Shown here piece by piece: positions 46,249 through 55,416 of a DNA stretch of 64,000 bases. Positions within the stretch are counted from its first letter, which is position 1. The number at the start of each line of letters is the position of its first letter. The notes beneath the pieces were generated by a model. It was not told where the DNA came from. It saw only the letters and a list, made by a program, of their open reading frames with translations, and made no database searches. The stretch spans positions 930,001-994,000 of the forward strand of contig NZ_CP013342.1 in assembly GCF_001610975.1 (NCBI RefSeq), written 5' to 3'. Both the position numbers and the translations under genes were made by a program. Source of the stretch: Sphingopyxis terrae subsp. terrae NBRC 15098 (GTDB lineage: Bacteria > Pseudomonadota > Alphaproteobacteria > Sphingomonadales > Sphingomonadaceae).

Positions 46249-46536
46249 TCAGGCGAGAACGCCGAGGATGTCAGATTCCTTCATGATCAACAGCTCTTCG
46301 CCATCGACCTTGACTTCGGTGCCCGACCATTTGCCGAACAGGATGCGGTCGCCCGACTTGACGTCGAGCGGCGTCACCTTGCCATCTTCGGCCTTGCTGC
46401 CGGTGCCGACGGCGACGACTTCGCCTTCCTGCGGCTTTTCCTTGGCGGTGTCGGGAATGATGATGCCGCCAGCCGTCTTTTCTTCGGCTTCGATACGGCG
46501 GACGAGCACGCGGTCGTGCAGCGGACGAAATTGCAT
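46249..46536 (-). CDS. groS: co-chaperonin GroES
   Basis: A 95-residue lid protein: [20 protein letters not shown] with the mobile loop [20 protein letters not shown] and the end [13 protein letters not shown] 46536 follows GAGGGA; upstream codons of the longer frame overlap the regulatory region. CIRCE lies 35 bases upstream. Confidence 0.98.
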   Translation of the reverse strand: MQFRPLHDRVLVRRIEAEEKTAGGIIIPDTAKEKPQEGEVVAVGTGSKAEDGKVTPLDVKSGDRILFGKWSGTEVKVDGEELLIMKESDILGVLA

Positions 46537-46570
46537 GGATGTCCCTCCAGTAATGCAATGGATGTCAGAC

Positions 46571-46597
46571 TTAGCACTCACGGGGTGCGAGTGCTAA
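46571..46597 (-). promoter_or_regulatory. CIRCE element (HrcA operator)
   Basis: TTAGCACTC, 9 bases, GAGTGCTAA: a perfect copy of the conserved heat-shock operator bound by HrcA, upstream of groS. This shows that groESL is under HrcA repression. Confidence 0.97.
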
Positions 46598-46679
46598 CAA
46601 GCGGGCATATGGGTGGAGGGTGTTACAGCGTCAAGGCGATTAAGGGAAAATTTTACGCGCGAACATTACGACGTCGAGC

Positions 46680-47129
46680 ATGACCAGCAAAGCGGCTAAG
46701 TCGGCGCCTCAGGAAGGGTTGGAAAAGCCCGAGGATGCGGCGCGCCCATGCCTTGACACCATGCCGTATCGAGCCATCGTGTTTGCCGATCTCCATAAAA
46801 ATGGCTCGATGACACCGCGCTACTGGGTTGCTGGAGTGGCCGGGGGACCGTGGAATGCGATAAACAGCTTGAAAAAGGCCGTCGAGGCTCATGGCGCAAC
46901 GTGCTTTTATTGTCCGGCTGCGCTGACGAAGGAAACCGCCACCATCGATCATGTCGAAGGGCAGACGGGGGAGATGCCCAACGCGATCCAGAACCTCGTG
47001 CTGGCTTGCAAGCCATGCAACGCCAAGAAAGGCCATCTTCCGATCGATGCCTATAAACCAGAAGCTGGACGCGAGTGGCTATCCTCGCTTCTGAATCAGG
47101 TTGAGGAGCGGCTCCGCAAATTAAGCTGA
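46680..47129 (+). CDS. HNH endonuclease family protein
   Basis: A 149-residue protein. The C-terminal half is an HNH domain: GATCFYCPAALT (first Cys pair), TIDHVEGQTGEM (catalytic His), NAIQNLVLACKPCNAKKGHL (Asn and second Cys pair), so both zinc knuckles and the metal-binding His are intact. The N-terminal half is not recognisable. The ribosome site is weak. The stop overlaps the convergent MATE gene by 9 bases. Such solitary HNH proteins are often of mobile origin. Confidence 0.85.
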   Translation: MTSKAAKSAPQEGLEKPEDAARPCLDTMPYRAIVFADLHKNGSMTPRYWVAGVAGGPWNAINSLKKAVEAHGATCFYCPAALTKETATIDHVEGQTGEMPNAIQNLVLACKPCNAKKGHLPIDAYKPEAGREWLSSLLNQVEERLRKLS

Positions 47130-48521
47130 GGGCAACAACCCTAACCGCGCCCGCATCCTCCAGCGCATCAGTAACACCGCCGACACCACAATGAGCCCCA
47201 CGGCAAGACCGATCCACACGCCAACGCCCGCAAGCGGCGTCCAGAAGCCCAGGTAGACGGCGGTGCCATAGCCCGCGATCCAGTAGCCGCAGACCGCGAT
47301 AATCATAGGCACGCGCGTATCCTGAAGCCCGCGCAATACGCCCGCCGCGACCGTCTGGGCGCCATCGAACAGCTGGAACGCGGCGGCCACGAGCAGGAAC
47401 TGCAGCGCAAAATGGACGAGCGCGGCGTTACGCGCCGCATCGACGTCGACGTAGATCGACAACACGAGCCGCGGCGCGAGCCAGATGACCGCTGCGGTCA
47501 CGACCATGAACCCGATACCCAGGATCAGCGACGCCTGCCCCGCGAGCGTAATGCCGCGATGGTCGCGCGCGCCATAGGAGAGGCCGACCCGGATCGTCGC
47601 CGCCTGCGCCACGCCGAACGGGATCTGGAAGGCGAGCGCCGCGATCTGGAGCGCGAGGGTGTGCCCGGCAAGCTGCGCCTCACCGATCCGGCCCATCAGG
47701 AAAGCGGCGCCGGTGAACAGCCCGGCTTCGGCCAGAATGATGAGGCCGATCGGGGTGCCGATGCGGAGCATTTCCCAGAAGCGGGGCCATTCGGAGCGCC
47801 ACCAGTTGCCGAACAGATGATAGCGGCGCAGCCGCCGGTCGGTCTGGATCACGATGATATAGGCGATCAGCATCACCGTGCTCGTGATGACGCTCGACAG
47901 CGCCGAGCCCTGCAGTCCGAGGGCCGGCATGCCGAGATGGCCGAAGACGAGGCTCCAGTTGCCGAGGGCGTTGACGAACAGCGCGAGGAAGGTGATCGCG
48001 GTGGCAATCGTTGGACGTCCAAGCGCCGAAACGAAGATGCGCAACACGCTCGCTGCGATCATCGGCACCATGCCCCACATCAGGATCAACAGGAATCTGG
48101 CGGCATGTGCCGTGATTTCGGGGTCTTGCCCGGTTGCGCGCATGATCGGGCCGCCCGCGGCGCAGACGCCCATGAACAGCACGGACACGATCGCACTGAG
48201 CCACAGCGCCATGCGGACGGTCCGCCGTACTTCGCGCACGGCATGTTTGCGCCGCCCGAGTTCGGCAGCGACGAGCGGCGCTGCGGCGCCGACGAGTCCT
48301 GTCCCGGTCCACAGCAACAGGCCGAAGATCGAGACGCCAAGCGACGAGGCGGCAAGCGGCGCATCGCCAAGCCGCGCCACGAAGATCACGTCGATCGCAT
48401 GGACCATCATCTGCAGCAGGTTCGCCGCCGCCAGCGGCAGGGCGAGCGCCAGCGTCGCGCGAAATTCGGCGCGGAAAGTCTGCGGTTGATCCGCCGTCAG
48501 GGGGTGGGCCTGCTCGAGCAT
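47121..48521 (-). CDS. MATE family efflux transporter
   Basis: A 466-residue protein with 12 hydrophobic helices and the MATE internal repeat: LALPLAAANLLQMMVHAIDV and VARLGDAPLAASSL in the first half, IGTPIGLIILAEAGLFTGAA and GEAQLAGHTLALQIA in the second. NorM-like sodium- or proton-driven drug export is the likely role. It starts 10-15 bases before nothing else, so it is a single-gene unit. Confidence 0.92.
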   Translation of the reverse strand: MLEQAHPLTADQPQTFRAEFRATLALALPLAAANLLQMMVHAIDVIFVARLGDAPLAASSLGVSIFGLLLWTGTGLVGAAAPLVAAELGRRKHAVREVRRTVRMALWLSAIVSVLFMGVCAAGGPIMRATGQDPEITAHAARFLLILMWGMVPMIAASVLRIFVSALGRPTIATAITFLALFVNALGNWSLVFGHLGMPALGLQGSALSSVITSTVMLIAYIIVIQTDRRLRRYHLFGNWWRSEWPRFWEMLRIGTPIGLIILAEAGLFTGAAFLMGRIGEAQLAGHTLALQIAALAFQIPFGVAQAATIRVGLSYGARDHRGITLAGQASLILGIGFMVVTAAVIWLAPRLVLSIYVDVDAARNAALVHFALQFLLVAAAFQLFDGAQTVAAGVLRGLQDTRVPMIIAVCGYWIAGYGTAVYLGFWTPLAGVGVWIGLAVGLIVVSAVLLMRWRMRARLGLLPSA

Positions 48522-48634
48522 AGCCGGCCCGGATAGGCGCGCTTTTACGGCCGCTCAATAGCGCGCGAGCGCCGCGCGCGGTTTCGGATGCGGGGGGTGA
48601 TAAAAAGGCAACAGCCGCTCCCTCATTTCGGCCT

Positions 48635-49207
48635 TTACCCCGCCCACATTACCGCCATCTCATAGGCGAAGGCGAGGAAGGTCAGCGTCAGGCCGACTAC
48701 GAACAGGCGATAGGCATAGGCGAGGTAGCGATATTTGCGCCGCGCGAGGACGAGGCCGTTCTGGTAGGTGTCGCGCAGGATCGTTTCATAAAGATCCTCC
48801 TCGGTCCGCATCCGTGCCTTGACCGCGTCGATGAACTCATCCTCCTCCATCTGCTCGAACCGGCCGAAAAAGAGGATATTGCTATGATCCTTACCATCGC
48901 GAAAGACTGCGGGCGGCGCCTTGCCGACGCGCGGGAGTACCGCCGATATGGCGAGCAGCGCCGAGAGGAAGGAGAAGGTCGCCAGCAGCGCGAGCGGTAG
49001 CGCGAAGGCCCCCGCCCCGGCGCGCGCCTGTCCGACCGCGAGGGTGAAGACCACGAAGGTCGCGCCCATCAGGATCGACGCCTTTTGATCGGCCATCTGC
49101 GACAATTGCATCGTGATCTGCTGATTGGTGCGCACGAGATGCACCGCGTTGGGCGGAAAGGATATGGCGGGCCGCTCCGGCGCCGCGTCCGATTTTTCGC
49201 TGTCCAT
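48635..49207 (-). CDS. Pycsar-effector-like transmembrane protein (DUF5706)
   Basis: A 190-residue protein. NAVHLVRTNQQITMQLSQMA then DQKASILMGATFVVFTLAVG is the signature of the Pycsar effector TM family (DUF5706). There are two N-terminal membrane helices (about 48-90) and one at the C-terminus (about 162-185), with a cytosolic helical part between (EEDEFIDAVKARMRTEEDLY). ATG 49207 follows GGGAGGGGG. No uridylate or cytidylate cyclase gene is near; it is divergent from the sphingolipid ACP gene. It may act in cell-envelope physiology instead of defence. Confidence 0.75.
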   Translation of the reverse strand: MDSEKSDAAPERPAISFPPNAVHLVRTNQQITMQLSQMADQKASILMGATFVVFTLAVGQARAGAGAFALPLALLATFSFLSALLAISAVLPRVGKAPPAVFRDGKDHSNILFFGRFEQMEEDEFIDAVKARMRTEEDLYETILRDTYQNGLVLARRKYRYLAYAYRLFVVGLTLTFLAFAYEMAVMWAG

Positions 49208-49369
49208 CCAGCCCCCTCCCTGCCCCTTCAGCTTGCGGCGACCTTCGCCCGGATGGCACGAAGGACCGCGAACGGCAAGATGCTGCCCGATTGCCGCCGC
49301 AATCCCTTGCCAAGCGGGACGGGGCGCGGCATGCCCGCCCGCAGTTTTTTCATTATGGGACGCACCCGC

Positions 49370-49606
49370 ATGAGCACCCCCCTCGCCGACCAGATCCACG
49401 GCCTGATCGAACCTTTCAACAAGAAGGGCGTCGCCCTGACCGACGCGACGACCTTTGCCGGCGACCTTGAGTGGGACAGCCTGACGGTGATGGATTTCGT
49501 CGCCGAGGTCGAGGATACGTTCGACATCATCATCAGCATGAACATGCAGGCCGAGATCGAAACCGTCGGCCAGCTCGTCGCCGCGGTCGAAAAGCTGCAG
49601 GGCTGA
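49370..49606 (+). CDS. acyl carrier protein of the sphingolipid pathway
   Basis: A 78-residue ACP: DLEWDSLTVMDFVAEVEDTF contains the DSL motif whose Ser carries phosphopantetheine. It lies 95 bases upstream of serine palmitoyltransferase on the same strand. In sphingolipid-making alphaproteobacteria a dedicated ACP delivers the fatty acyl group to SPT, and that is the likely role here. ATG 49370 or ATG 49355 may be the start. Confidence 0.88.
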   Translation: MSTPLADQIHGLIEPFNKKGVALTDATTFAGDLEWDSLTVMDFVAEVEDTFDIIISMNMQAEIETVGQLVAAVEKLQG

Positions 49607-49618
49607 AAATCTTGTGCT

Positions 49619-49683
49619 CCCCGGCGAAAGCCGGGGTCAACGCGACGTCGCGCGACCTATCTGGACCCCGGCTTTCGCCGGGG
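49619..49683. repeat. long palindromic repeat between acp and spt
   Basis: CCCCGGCGAAAGCCGGGGTC and its exact reverse complement at 49664-49683, separated by 25 bases. Each arm is itself a small hairpin (CCCCGGC/GCCGGGG). This is the kind of dispersed palindromic element common in sphingomonad genomes; a related one sits inside truB. Confidence 0.85.
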
Positions 49684-49701
49684 CACACGGAAGAAACGAA
49701 T

Positions 49702-50904
49702 ATGACCGACCTTTTCTCCAAATTCGACCCGCTCATCGAACAGCGCGCGGCGCTGCTCGCGACCGGCGTGACCGATCCGTTCAGCCTGGTGATGGAGAAA
49801 GTGCTCTCGCCCACCGTCGCGATCTGCAACGGGCGCGAGACGATCCTGCTCGGCACCTATAATTATATGGGCATGACCTTCGACGAGGATGTCATCGCCG
49901 CGGGCAAGGACGCGCTCGAGAAGTTCGGCAGCGGCACCACCGGCAGCCGCGTCCTCAACGGCACCTATCAGGGGCACAAGGCGTGCGAAGACGCACTGAA
50001 GGAATTTTACGCCATGGATCATGCCATGGTGTTCTCGACCGGATACCAGGCGAACCTCGGCATCATTTCGACAATCGCCGGCAAGGGCGACTATGTCATC
50101 CTCGACATCGACAGCCACGCGTCGATCTATGACGGATGCAAGATGGGCGACGCCGAAATCGTCGCTTTTCGCCACAACGATGTCGAAGCGCTCGAAAAGC
50201 GGCTGAAGCGCCTGCCCGCCGAGGCCGGCAAGCTCGTCGTGCTTGAAGGCGTCTATTCGATGCTCGGCGACGTTGCGCCGCTGAAGGAGATGATCCGCGT
50301 CTCCAAGGAAAATGGCGCGATGGTGCTGGTCGACGAGGCGCATTCGATGGGCTTCATCGGCGAACATGGCCGCGGCGTCGCCGAGGCGCAGGGCGTGATC
50401 GACGATGTCGACTTCATCATCGGCACCTTTTCGAAGAGCGTCGGCACCGTCGGTGGCTTCTGCGTGTCGAACCACCCGAAGTTCGAGATCTTACGGCTCG
50501 TCTGCCGCCCGTACGTCTTCACGGCCTCGCTGCCGCCGAGCGTCGTCGCGACCGCGGCGACGAGCATCCGCAAGCTGATGCACGGGTCGAACAAGCGCGC
50601 GCACCTGTGGGAAAATTCGAAGACGCTGCACAAGGGGCTGCGCGATCTCGGCTTCACGCTGGGCACCGAAGAGCCGCAGTCGGCGATCATCGCGGTCATC
50701 ATGCCCGACCTCGAAAAGGGCGCAATGATGTGGGAAGCGCTGCTCGAAGAAGGCCTCTACGTCAATCTCGCCCGCCCGCCCGCGACCCCCGCGGGCATGA
50801 CGCTGCTGCGCTGCTCGCTATGTGCTGAACATTCGAGCGAGCAGGTGAGCGAGATCCTCGGCCGCTTCGAGCGCGCGGGCAAGCGCGTGGGGATTATCGG
50901 CTGA
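49702..50904 (+). CDS. spt: serine palmitoyltransferase
   Basis: A 400-residue PLP enzyme of the alpha-oxoamine synthase family that joins serine with an acyl thioester, the first step to sphingolipids. Marks: NYMGMTFDEDVIAAG, GSGTTGSRVLNGTYQGHKAC, the Asp/His set VDEAHSMGFIGEHGRG, and the Schiff-base Lys in GTFSKSVGTVGGF. The bacterial soluble type is about 400-420 residues. The ACP gene just upstream makes SPT more likely than KBL or BioF. GAAACGAAT precedes ATG 49702. Confidence 0.93.
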   Translation: MTDLFSKFDPLIEQRAALLATGVTDPFSLVMEKVLSPTVAICNGRETILLGTYNYMGMTFDEDVIAAGKDALEKFGSGTTGSRVLNGTYQGHKACEDALKEFYAMDHAMVFSTGYQANLGIISTIAGKGDYVILDIDSHASIYDGCKMGDAEIVAFRHNDVEALEKRLKRLPAEAGKLVVLEGVYSMLGDVAPLKEMIRVSKENGAMVLVDEAHSMGFIGEHGRGVAEAQGVIDDVDFIIGTFSKSVGTVGGFCVSNHPKFEILRLVCRPYVFTASLPPSVVATAATSIRKLMHGSNKRAHLWENSKTLHKGLRDLGFTLGTEEPQSAIIAVIMPDLEKGAMMWEALLEEGLYVNLARPPATPAGMTLLRCSLCAEHSSEQVSEILGRFERAGKRVGIIG

Positions 50905-51017
50905 ACCGAGCCGCGCCGCCGACCAGCGGATTCATTTTCGGGGCGAACCGAGCGGAACACCGCGCCGTGCGGTCTTCACCGCTTTGCCCCGGAACGCTTG
51001 TTGGATAGAAGATCAGC

Positions 51018-52976
51018 GTGTTCGAGCGGGATTTGGATCACGACAATGAGAGCCGTCGCGAACGGCTGCGCTTCTGGCTGACCGTCGGGCTGGGCGCGGT
51101 GCTGACGGGCGTCGTCGGCGCGCTCATCATGTTGATGAGCCGTGCCAACGACAATTATGACCGCTCGCTGAGCTGGCAGGCGCACAGCCTGGAAGTGATT
51201 TCACAGACGCGCAGCCTCGATGCCGCGCTGGCGCGCGCCGAGGCGGCGCTCGGCCGCTTCGCTGTCGGCCTGAAAAAGGAGGACGGTCGCGTCTTTCAGC
51301 AGCAGTGGGGGCTGTCGCAGCAATATCTCGCGCTGCTCCGCCGCAACGTCCGCGACAATCCGGAGCAGGCGGCGCTGGTCAAGACACTGACCGCCGAACT
51401 CGACCGGCGCGGGACACAGCTCGGCGATGCGGCGCTCAGCGCCAATTACAACCAGACCATTGCTGCGATCTCGAAATATAATGCCGCCGGACACGATGCC
51501 GCGCTGCTGCGCATCGACCGGCTGCTGACCGAATTGATCGGCAACGAACGCGCGATCCTTGCCAACCGCAACCAGCTTGCAGCCGCCGACCGCGCCAGCC
51601 TGAACCAGGCGATCCTGCTGTTCACCGTGCTCGCCGCCGCCGCCGCCGTGATCGCGATTGCAGCGACCGTCTCACTCGTTCGGGCGCAGAGCGAACGCCG
51701 CGCGGCACGGCGCGAACAATTGGCCGAAAGCGACCGCGCGATGCTGCTGGAGGCGGCGGTGAACGAGCGAACGGCCGAGCTGGCCGAAGCGAACAGCGCG
51801 CTGCGCAGCGAAATGGCCGAACGCGCCGCCGCCGAGGAGCAGCTTCGCCAGGCGCAGAAGATGGAAGCGGTCGGCCAGTTGACCGGCGGCATTGCGCATG
51901 ATTTCAACAATATGCTCGCTGTCGTCGTCGGCGGGCTGGAACTTGCGCAGCGGTGGATCGGCGAAGCGCCCGAAAAGGCACAGCGCCACATCGGCAATGC
52001 GATGGACGGGGCCAATCGCGCCGCCGACCTGACCCGCCGCCTGCTGGCCTTCGCACGGTCCGAACCCGCACGCCCCGAAATGACGCCGATCGACGCCTGC
52101 ATCGCGGGCTTTTCGGAATTGATCGGGCGCACGATCGGCGACCGTATCGCGCTGACGCTCGACCTTCAGACCGAAGGGCTCGCCTGCTGGGTCGACAAGC
52201 AGCAATTCGAAAATGCGCTGCTCAACCTTGCCGTCAACGCGCGCGACGCGATGGACGGGCACGGGTCGCTGACGATCCGGACGCTGCGCGACGAAAAGGA
52301 CGACACCGCCGCGCTGGCGGTGGAGGTGATCGATACCGGCTGCGGCATGTCGCCCGAGGTACTCAAGCGCGTGTTCGACCCCTTCTACACCACGAAACCC
52401 GCGGGTCAGGGCACGGGCCTGGGGATGAGTCAGGTCTTTGCCTTTTGTCGCCAGTCGGGCGGCGAGGTGCAGATTCATTCGGTCGAGGGCGAAGGCACGC
52501 GCGTTGCGATGCTGCTGCCCGTCGCAAAGCCGCATGCCGAAGCGGCGGCGCCCGCGGGCGGTTCCGATGCCGCGGTGAGCGAACCGCCGACGGACGCGAT
52601 GCGCATTCTGGTGGTCGAGGATGACGAGCGCGTCCTGGCCGCCACCGTCGACGCCGTAACCGAGCTTGGTCATCAAGCGATCGCCTGCGACGATCCGCGC
52701 GCCGCCGCCGGGCTGGTCGAAGCGCATGGCGGGTTCGACCTGATCCTCAGCGACGTGCTGATGCCCGGCCTGACCGGTCCCGAAATGGTCGCAGAACTGA
52801 AGGAACGCTGGCCCGATCTGTCGGTGCTGTTCGTCACCGGCTACGCCGGCGATGCCAGCGAGTTCGAAAGCTTTGGCGACCATGACGTGCTGCGCAAGCC
52901 CTTTACGCTGAACGCGCTCGAACAGGCGATCCGCCGCTGCGGCGATGCGCCCGCACCGGAGCGCATCGCTTCCTAG
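51018..52976 (+). CDS. hybrid sensor histidine kinase/response regulator
   Basis: A 652-residue membrane sensor. Two helices (about 17-40 and 198-222) enclose a periplasmic CHASE3-like helical region. Then come a coiled coil, HisKA with GGIAHDFNNMLA (phospho-His), HATPase with NLAVNARDAMDG (N-box), DTGCGM (G1) and GQGTGLGM (G2), and a receiver domain with ILVVEDDERV and the phospho-Asp in LILSDVLMPG, Lys in LRKPF. GTG 51018 is the start. No partner regulator is adjacent; it stands between spt and lipid genes. The stop overlaps the next, convergent gene by 4 bases. Confidence 0.92.
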   Translation: MFERDLDHDNESRRERLRFWLTVGLGAVLTGVVGALIMLMSRANDNYDRSLSWQAHSLEVISQTRSLDAALARAEAALGRFAVGLKKEDGRVFQQQWGLSQQYLALLRRNVRDNPEQAALVKTLTAELDRRGTQLGDAALSANYNQTIAAISKYNAAGHDAALLRIDRLLTELIGNERAILANRNQLAAADRASLNQAILLFTVLAAAAAVIAIAATVSLVRAQSERRAARREQLAESDRAMLLEAAVNERTAELAEANSALRSEMAERAAAEEQLRQAQKMEAVGQLTGGIAHDFNNMLAVVVGGLELAQRWIGEAPEKAQRHIGNAMDGANRAADLTRRLLAFARSEPARPEMTPIDACIAGFSELIGRTIGDRIALTLDLQTEGLACWVDKQQFENALLNLAVNARDAMDGHGSLTIRTLRDEKDDTAALAVEVIDTGCGMSPEVLKRVFDPFYTTKPAGQGTGLGMSQVFAFCRQSGGEVQIHSVEGEGTRVAMLLPVAKPHAEAAAPAGGSDAAVSEPPTDAMRILVVEDDERVLAATVDAVTELGHQAIACDDPRAAAGLVEAHGGFDLILSDVLMPGLTGPEMVAELKERWPDLSVLFVTGYAGDASEFESFGDHDVLRKPFTLNALEQAIRRCGDAPAPERIAS

Positions 52977-53833
52977 CGGATTGCGCCGCTCTTCACGAGG
53001 CGCGGCACCAGCGTCAGCGCAGCGACGAGCGGCCAGCGGCGCTGCCACGGCTTGATCTCTATCTTGGTGCCCGCATGGCGGTTGATCTTCCAGGCGAGAT
53101 AATCGATCCCGCCGGCATAGGTCAGGCTGGCCTTGGCGAGCCGCACGATGCTGAGCAGCTTGCCCTCGATCCGCCGCCGCACCCAGCCGCCACCGGTAGA
53201 ACCGACCGGGATTGCCGCCATCGCCGGCAGGCTGAAGCGGTCGTAGCGCGCGGCGTCGGCATCGACGACCGACTGCGCCCGGCCGCTGCGTTCGGCGCGC
53301 AATTCGACCGAATAGGTCAACGAAAAGGCGCGCCGCCACCAATCGAGCGGCGCCTCGCCATCGACCGATCCCGCCGCCGCGAGCAATGTCGGCGCGGCGC
53401 GTGCCACCGCCGATACCGCGCGGTCCCGCGCGGTATCGTCGACGGCCCAGACGAGCCGCGACGGCTGAGCAAAGCGCGCCCAGACCGATACGTTGCGCGT
53501 TTCAGGGCCGTTCAGGCGGTGAAAATCGCTTTCGCTGAGCACCGCATATTTGGCGATCAGCCCCTCATGCTCGAACGGAAAGACGTTTGGCGGGATAAGC
53601 CGGTTGGCGGCCGCGAGCCAGCGCTTCGGATAGGCATCGCCATAGTCCGAAACGATCAGATAGAAATCGAGCATCAGCCCGTCGAGTTCGCTTTCGCGCA
53701 GGCAGCTGCCGTAAAAGAGTACCGCGCGGGCGCTGCCCGGGTAGCGGGCCGCGATCGCCGCCGCCATCGCAGCGACGCGCGGATCGACCGGTGTCGAAAG
53801 CTCTTCGCGGACGAGATCGGTATGCGCCGACAT
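52973..53833 (-). CDS. nucleotidyltransferase-like protein of the sphingolipid region
   Basis: A 286-residue protein. The segment ARAVLFYGSCLRESELDGLM followed by LDFYLIVSDYG is a nucleotidyltransferase-like core: Gly-Ser with two downstream Asp positions (DGLMLDFYL), although it reads LDF where D-x-D is typical. The C-terminal part is helical and ends in a basic, amphipathic segment (IEIKPWQRRWPLVAALTLV). Similar unnamed genes accompany lipid kinases in sphingolipid clusters, so a lipid head-group role is possible. It is 8 bases downstream of the lipid kinase gene. Confidence 0.6.
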   Translation of the reverse strand: MSAHTDLVREELSTPVDPRVAAMAAAIAARYPGSARAVLFYGSCLRESELDGLMLDFYLIVSDYGDAYPKRWLAAANRLIPPNVFPFEHEGLIAKYAVLSESDFHRLNGPETRNVSVWARFAQPSRLVWAVDDTARDRAVSAVARAAPTLLAAAGSVDGEAPLDWWRRAFSLTYSVELRAERSGRAQSVVDADAARYDRFSLPAMAAIPVGSTGGGWVRRRIEGKLLSIVRLAKASLTYAGGIDYLAWKINRHAGTKIEIKPWQRRWPLVAALTLVPRLVKSGAIR

Positions 53834-53841
53834 GCGAGCGC

Positions 53842-54813
53842 TCAGGCGGCGAGGCGCAGGAAGGGTACCGGCTGGGTCGAGGTCAGGATGATCGGCCGGC
53901 CGTGCTTTGCCTCGAAAATCTCGCCGTCGAGGATCACGTTCGAGCGTTCGCCCTCGATACGGATCTCATCACCCTGTTCGAAATGGACCCCGGCGAGCTG
54001 ATGCTGGCCGAGGGTCCCTCGCCAAGTGGCCCCGAGCATGCGGAACAGCGCGCCGACGCTGCGGTCGACCGCGAGCAATTTCATCCGCCCGTCGCCGCCG
54101 TGCGTATCGCTGGTGCGGATACTCAGCAGCAGCTTTTCCAGTGTCGTGACGATGAGCAGCGAGAATTTGCCCTTGAGCTGGCCCTGTCGGATCAGCGACA
54201 CGGTCAGCGGCTCGGGCTTCGGCGGCAGGCGCCCGCCGCCAATGCCGAAGATGATCGCGAAAAGCCCAAGAATCGCGGCGAGCACATGCGACAGGCCGTT
54301 GGGCAGGCCGAGCGGATAGATGCGATTGCGGCAATAGAGCATCACGTCGGCCAGATAGGCACCACCCAGGAACATGCCGAGCACGGGGCGATTGCCGCCG
54401 CTGTCGAGCGCGATGAGCTGCCGTTCAATGACATGATCCTCGAGCCGGCCATTCGACACGAGTTCGACGACGCGCTCGAGCGCCTTGATCGGATCGCCTT
54501 CGGCGCCCAGATCGAGCGCGATCAGGTTGGTCTTGCCGTTCGGCAGCACCGCGACGGGCGGCGGCGAACCGCCGAAATGGCCCCCCGAATAAAGTTCGGT
54601 CAGCGCGGCCTGAACGGTGCCGTCACCGCCGTTGATCGCGACGATGCGCGGGCTGACCATCGCGATCGTACGAATCGCTTCACCGATCTGGTCGACATCC
54701 TCGACCTCGTAATGAAAAATGTCGGGGTGCGCCGCGCAATATTCCCGAACCCGCGGCAACAGGGCACGATTCCCCGTTGAGCGCGGATTGGAAAGAAGGG
54801 CGACGCTTGCCAT
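53842..54813 (-). CDS. diacylglycerol kinase-family lipid kinase (ceramide kinase candidate)
   Basis: A 323-residue protein of the DAGK_cat family: NPRSTGNRALLPRVREY, the nucleotide loop AINGGDGTVQAALTEL, and VLPNGKTNLIALDLGA (family form GTANDFA altered to GKTNLIA). The C-terminal domain ends ILDGEIFEAKHGRPIILTST. In Caulobacter a homologous lipid kinase phosphorylates ceramide; the SPT gene 3 kb away makes ceramide or another sphingoid lipid the likely substrate here, but diacylglycerol cannot be excluded. Confidence 0.85.
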   Translation of the reverse strand: MASVALLSNPRSTGNRALLPRVREYCAAHPDIFHYEVEDVDQIGEAIRTIAMVSPRIVAINGGDGTVQAALTELYSGGHFGGSPPPVAVLPNGKTNLIALDLGAEGDPIKALERVVELVSNGRLEDHVIERQLIALDSGGNRPVLGMFLGGAYLADVMLYCRNRIYPLGLPNGLSHVLAAILGLFAIIFGIGGGRLPPKPEPLTVSLIRQGQLKGKFSLLIVTTLEKLLLSIRTSDTHGGDGRMKLLAVDRSVGALFRMLGATWRGTLGQHQLAGVHFEQGDEIRIEGERSNVILDGEIFEAKHGRPIILTSTQPVPFLRLAA

Positions 54814-54820
54814 CGAACCC

Positions 54821-55294
54821 CTACATATATTTCATGTTGATCGAGATCGTCTTCGGCGCGTTGCCAACATCGAACCCCGTCTTCTTGTAGCTCGGCTTGC
54901 CGAGATTGAAGATGTTGATGCTCGGGTTGTTCGACATGCCGCCGCCGTCCGAGGTCAGATCGGTCTTGCCGTTGCCGTTGACGTCGTGGCGCACCGCAAT
55001 GCCATAGTGGCCCGCTTCGGGCAGCGGCACGCAAACGGTCATCGACCCGGCCTGTGCCGGCACTTCGACACGGGTGATCCAGCGCCCCTTGGCGAGCCAT
55101 TCGGACGCTGTGGCACGATAGCTTTGCACACGAATCTTGCCCGTCCCGGCCTTCACGCCGTTGATGTGGACGAGGGTGGACGGACCGCTCCGGCATTTCG
55201 ACAGGTCGTTGGTGATAACCTGTCCCTCTGCGTTTGCTGCCACGGATACGGCGAGCAGAGCCACGCAGAGCGACGCCGAGATAAATTTCGACAT
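54821..55294 (-). CDS. DUF2141 exported protein
   Basis: A 157-residue protein. Residues 1-22 are a signal peptide (ending VAANA). The mature part shows the DUF2141 pattern: GTGKIRVQSYRATASEWL, VPLPEAGHYGIAVRHDVNGN and GKTDLTSDGGGMSNNP with a Ca-binding-like D-x-N-x-N-x-K segment. Function of the family is unknown. It ends 7 bases before the lipid kinase gene starts, so the three minus-strand genes (DUF2141, kinase, nucleotidyltransferase) form one operon. Confidence 0.85.
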   Translation of the reverse strand: MSKFISASLCVALLAVSVAANAEGQVITNDLSKCRSGPSTLVHINGVKAGTGKIRVQSYRATASEWLAKGRWITRVEVPAQAGSMTVCVPLPEAGHYGIAVRHDVNGNGKTDLTSDGGGMSNNPSINIFNLGKPSYKKTGFDVGNAPKTISINMKYM

Positions 55295-55416
55295 GACGCA
55301 TTAGCTCCCAGTGGTTATAGCCACGCCAGCACCGAGCCGACATGGGTCCCTGTTGCCCTTGAATCCGGATATCGGAACCATTTGCGGCCAAATCATGGTG
55401 ATGGGGCGACGAAAGA

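Noticed and set aside
46680..47129. HNH protein as part of a second mobile element in the core region
   Set aside because: No repeats, integrase or base-composition change around it; kept as a simple gene.
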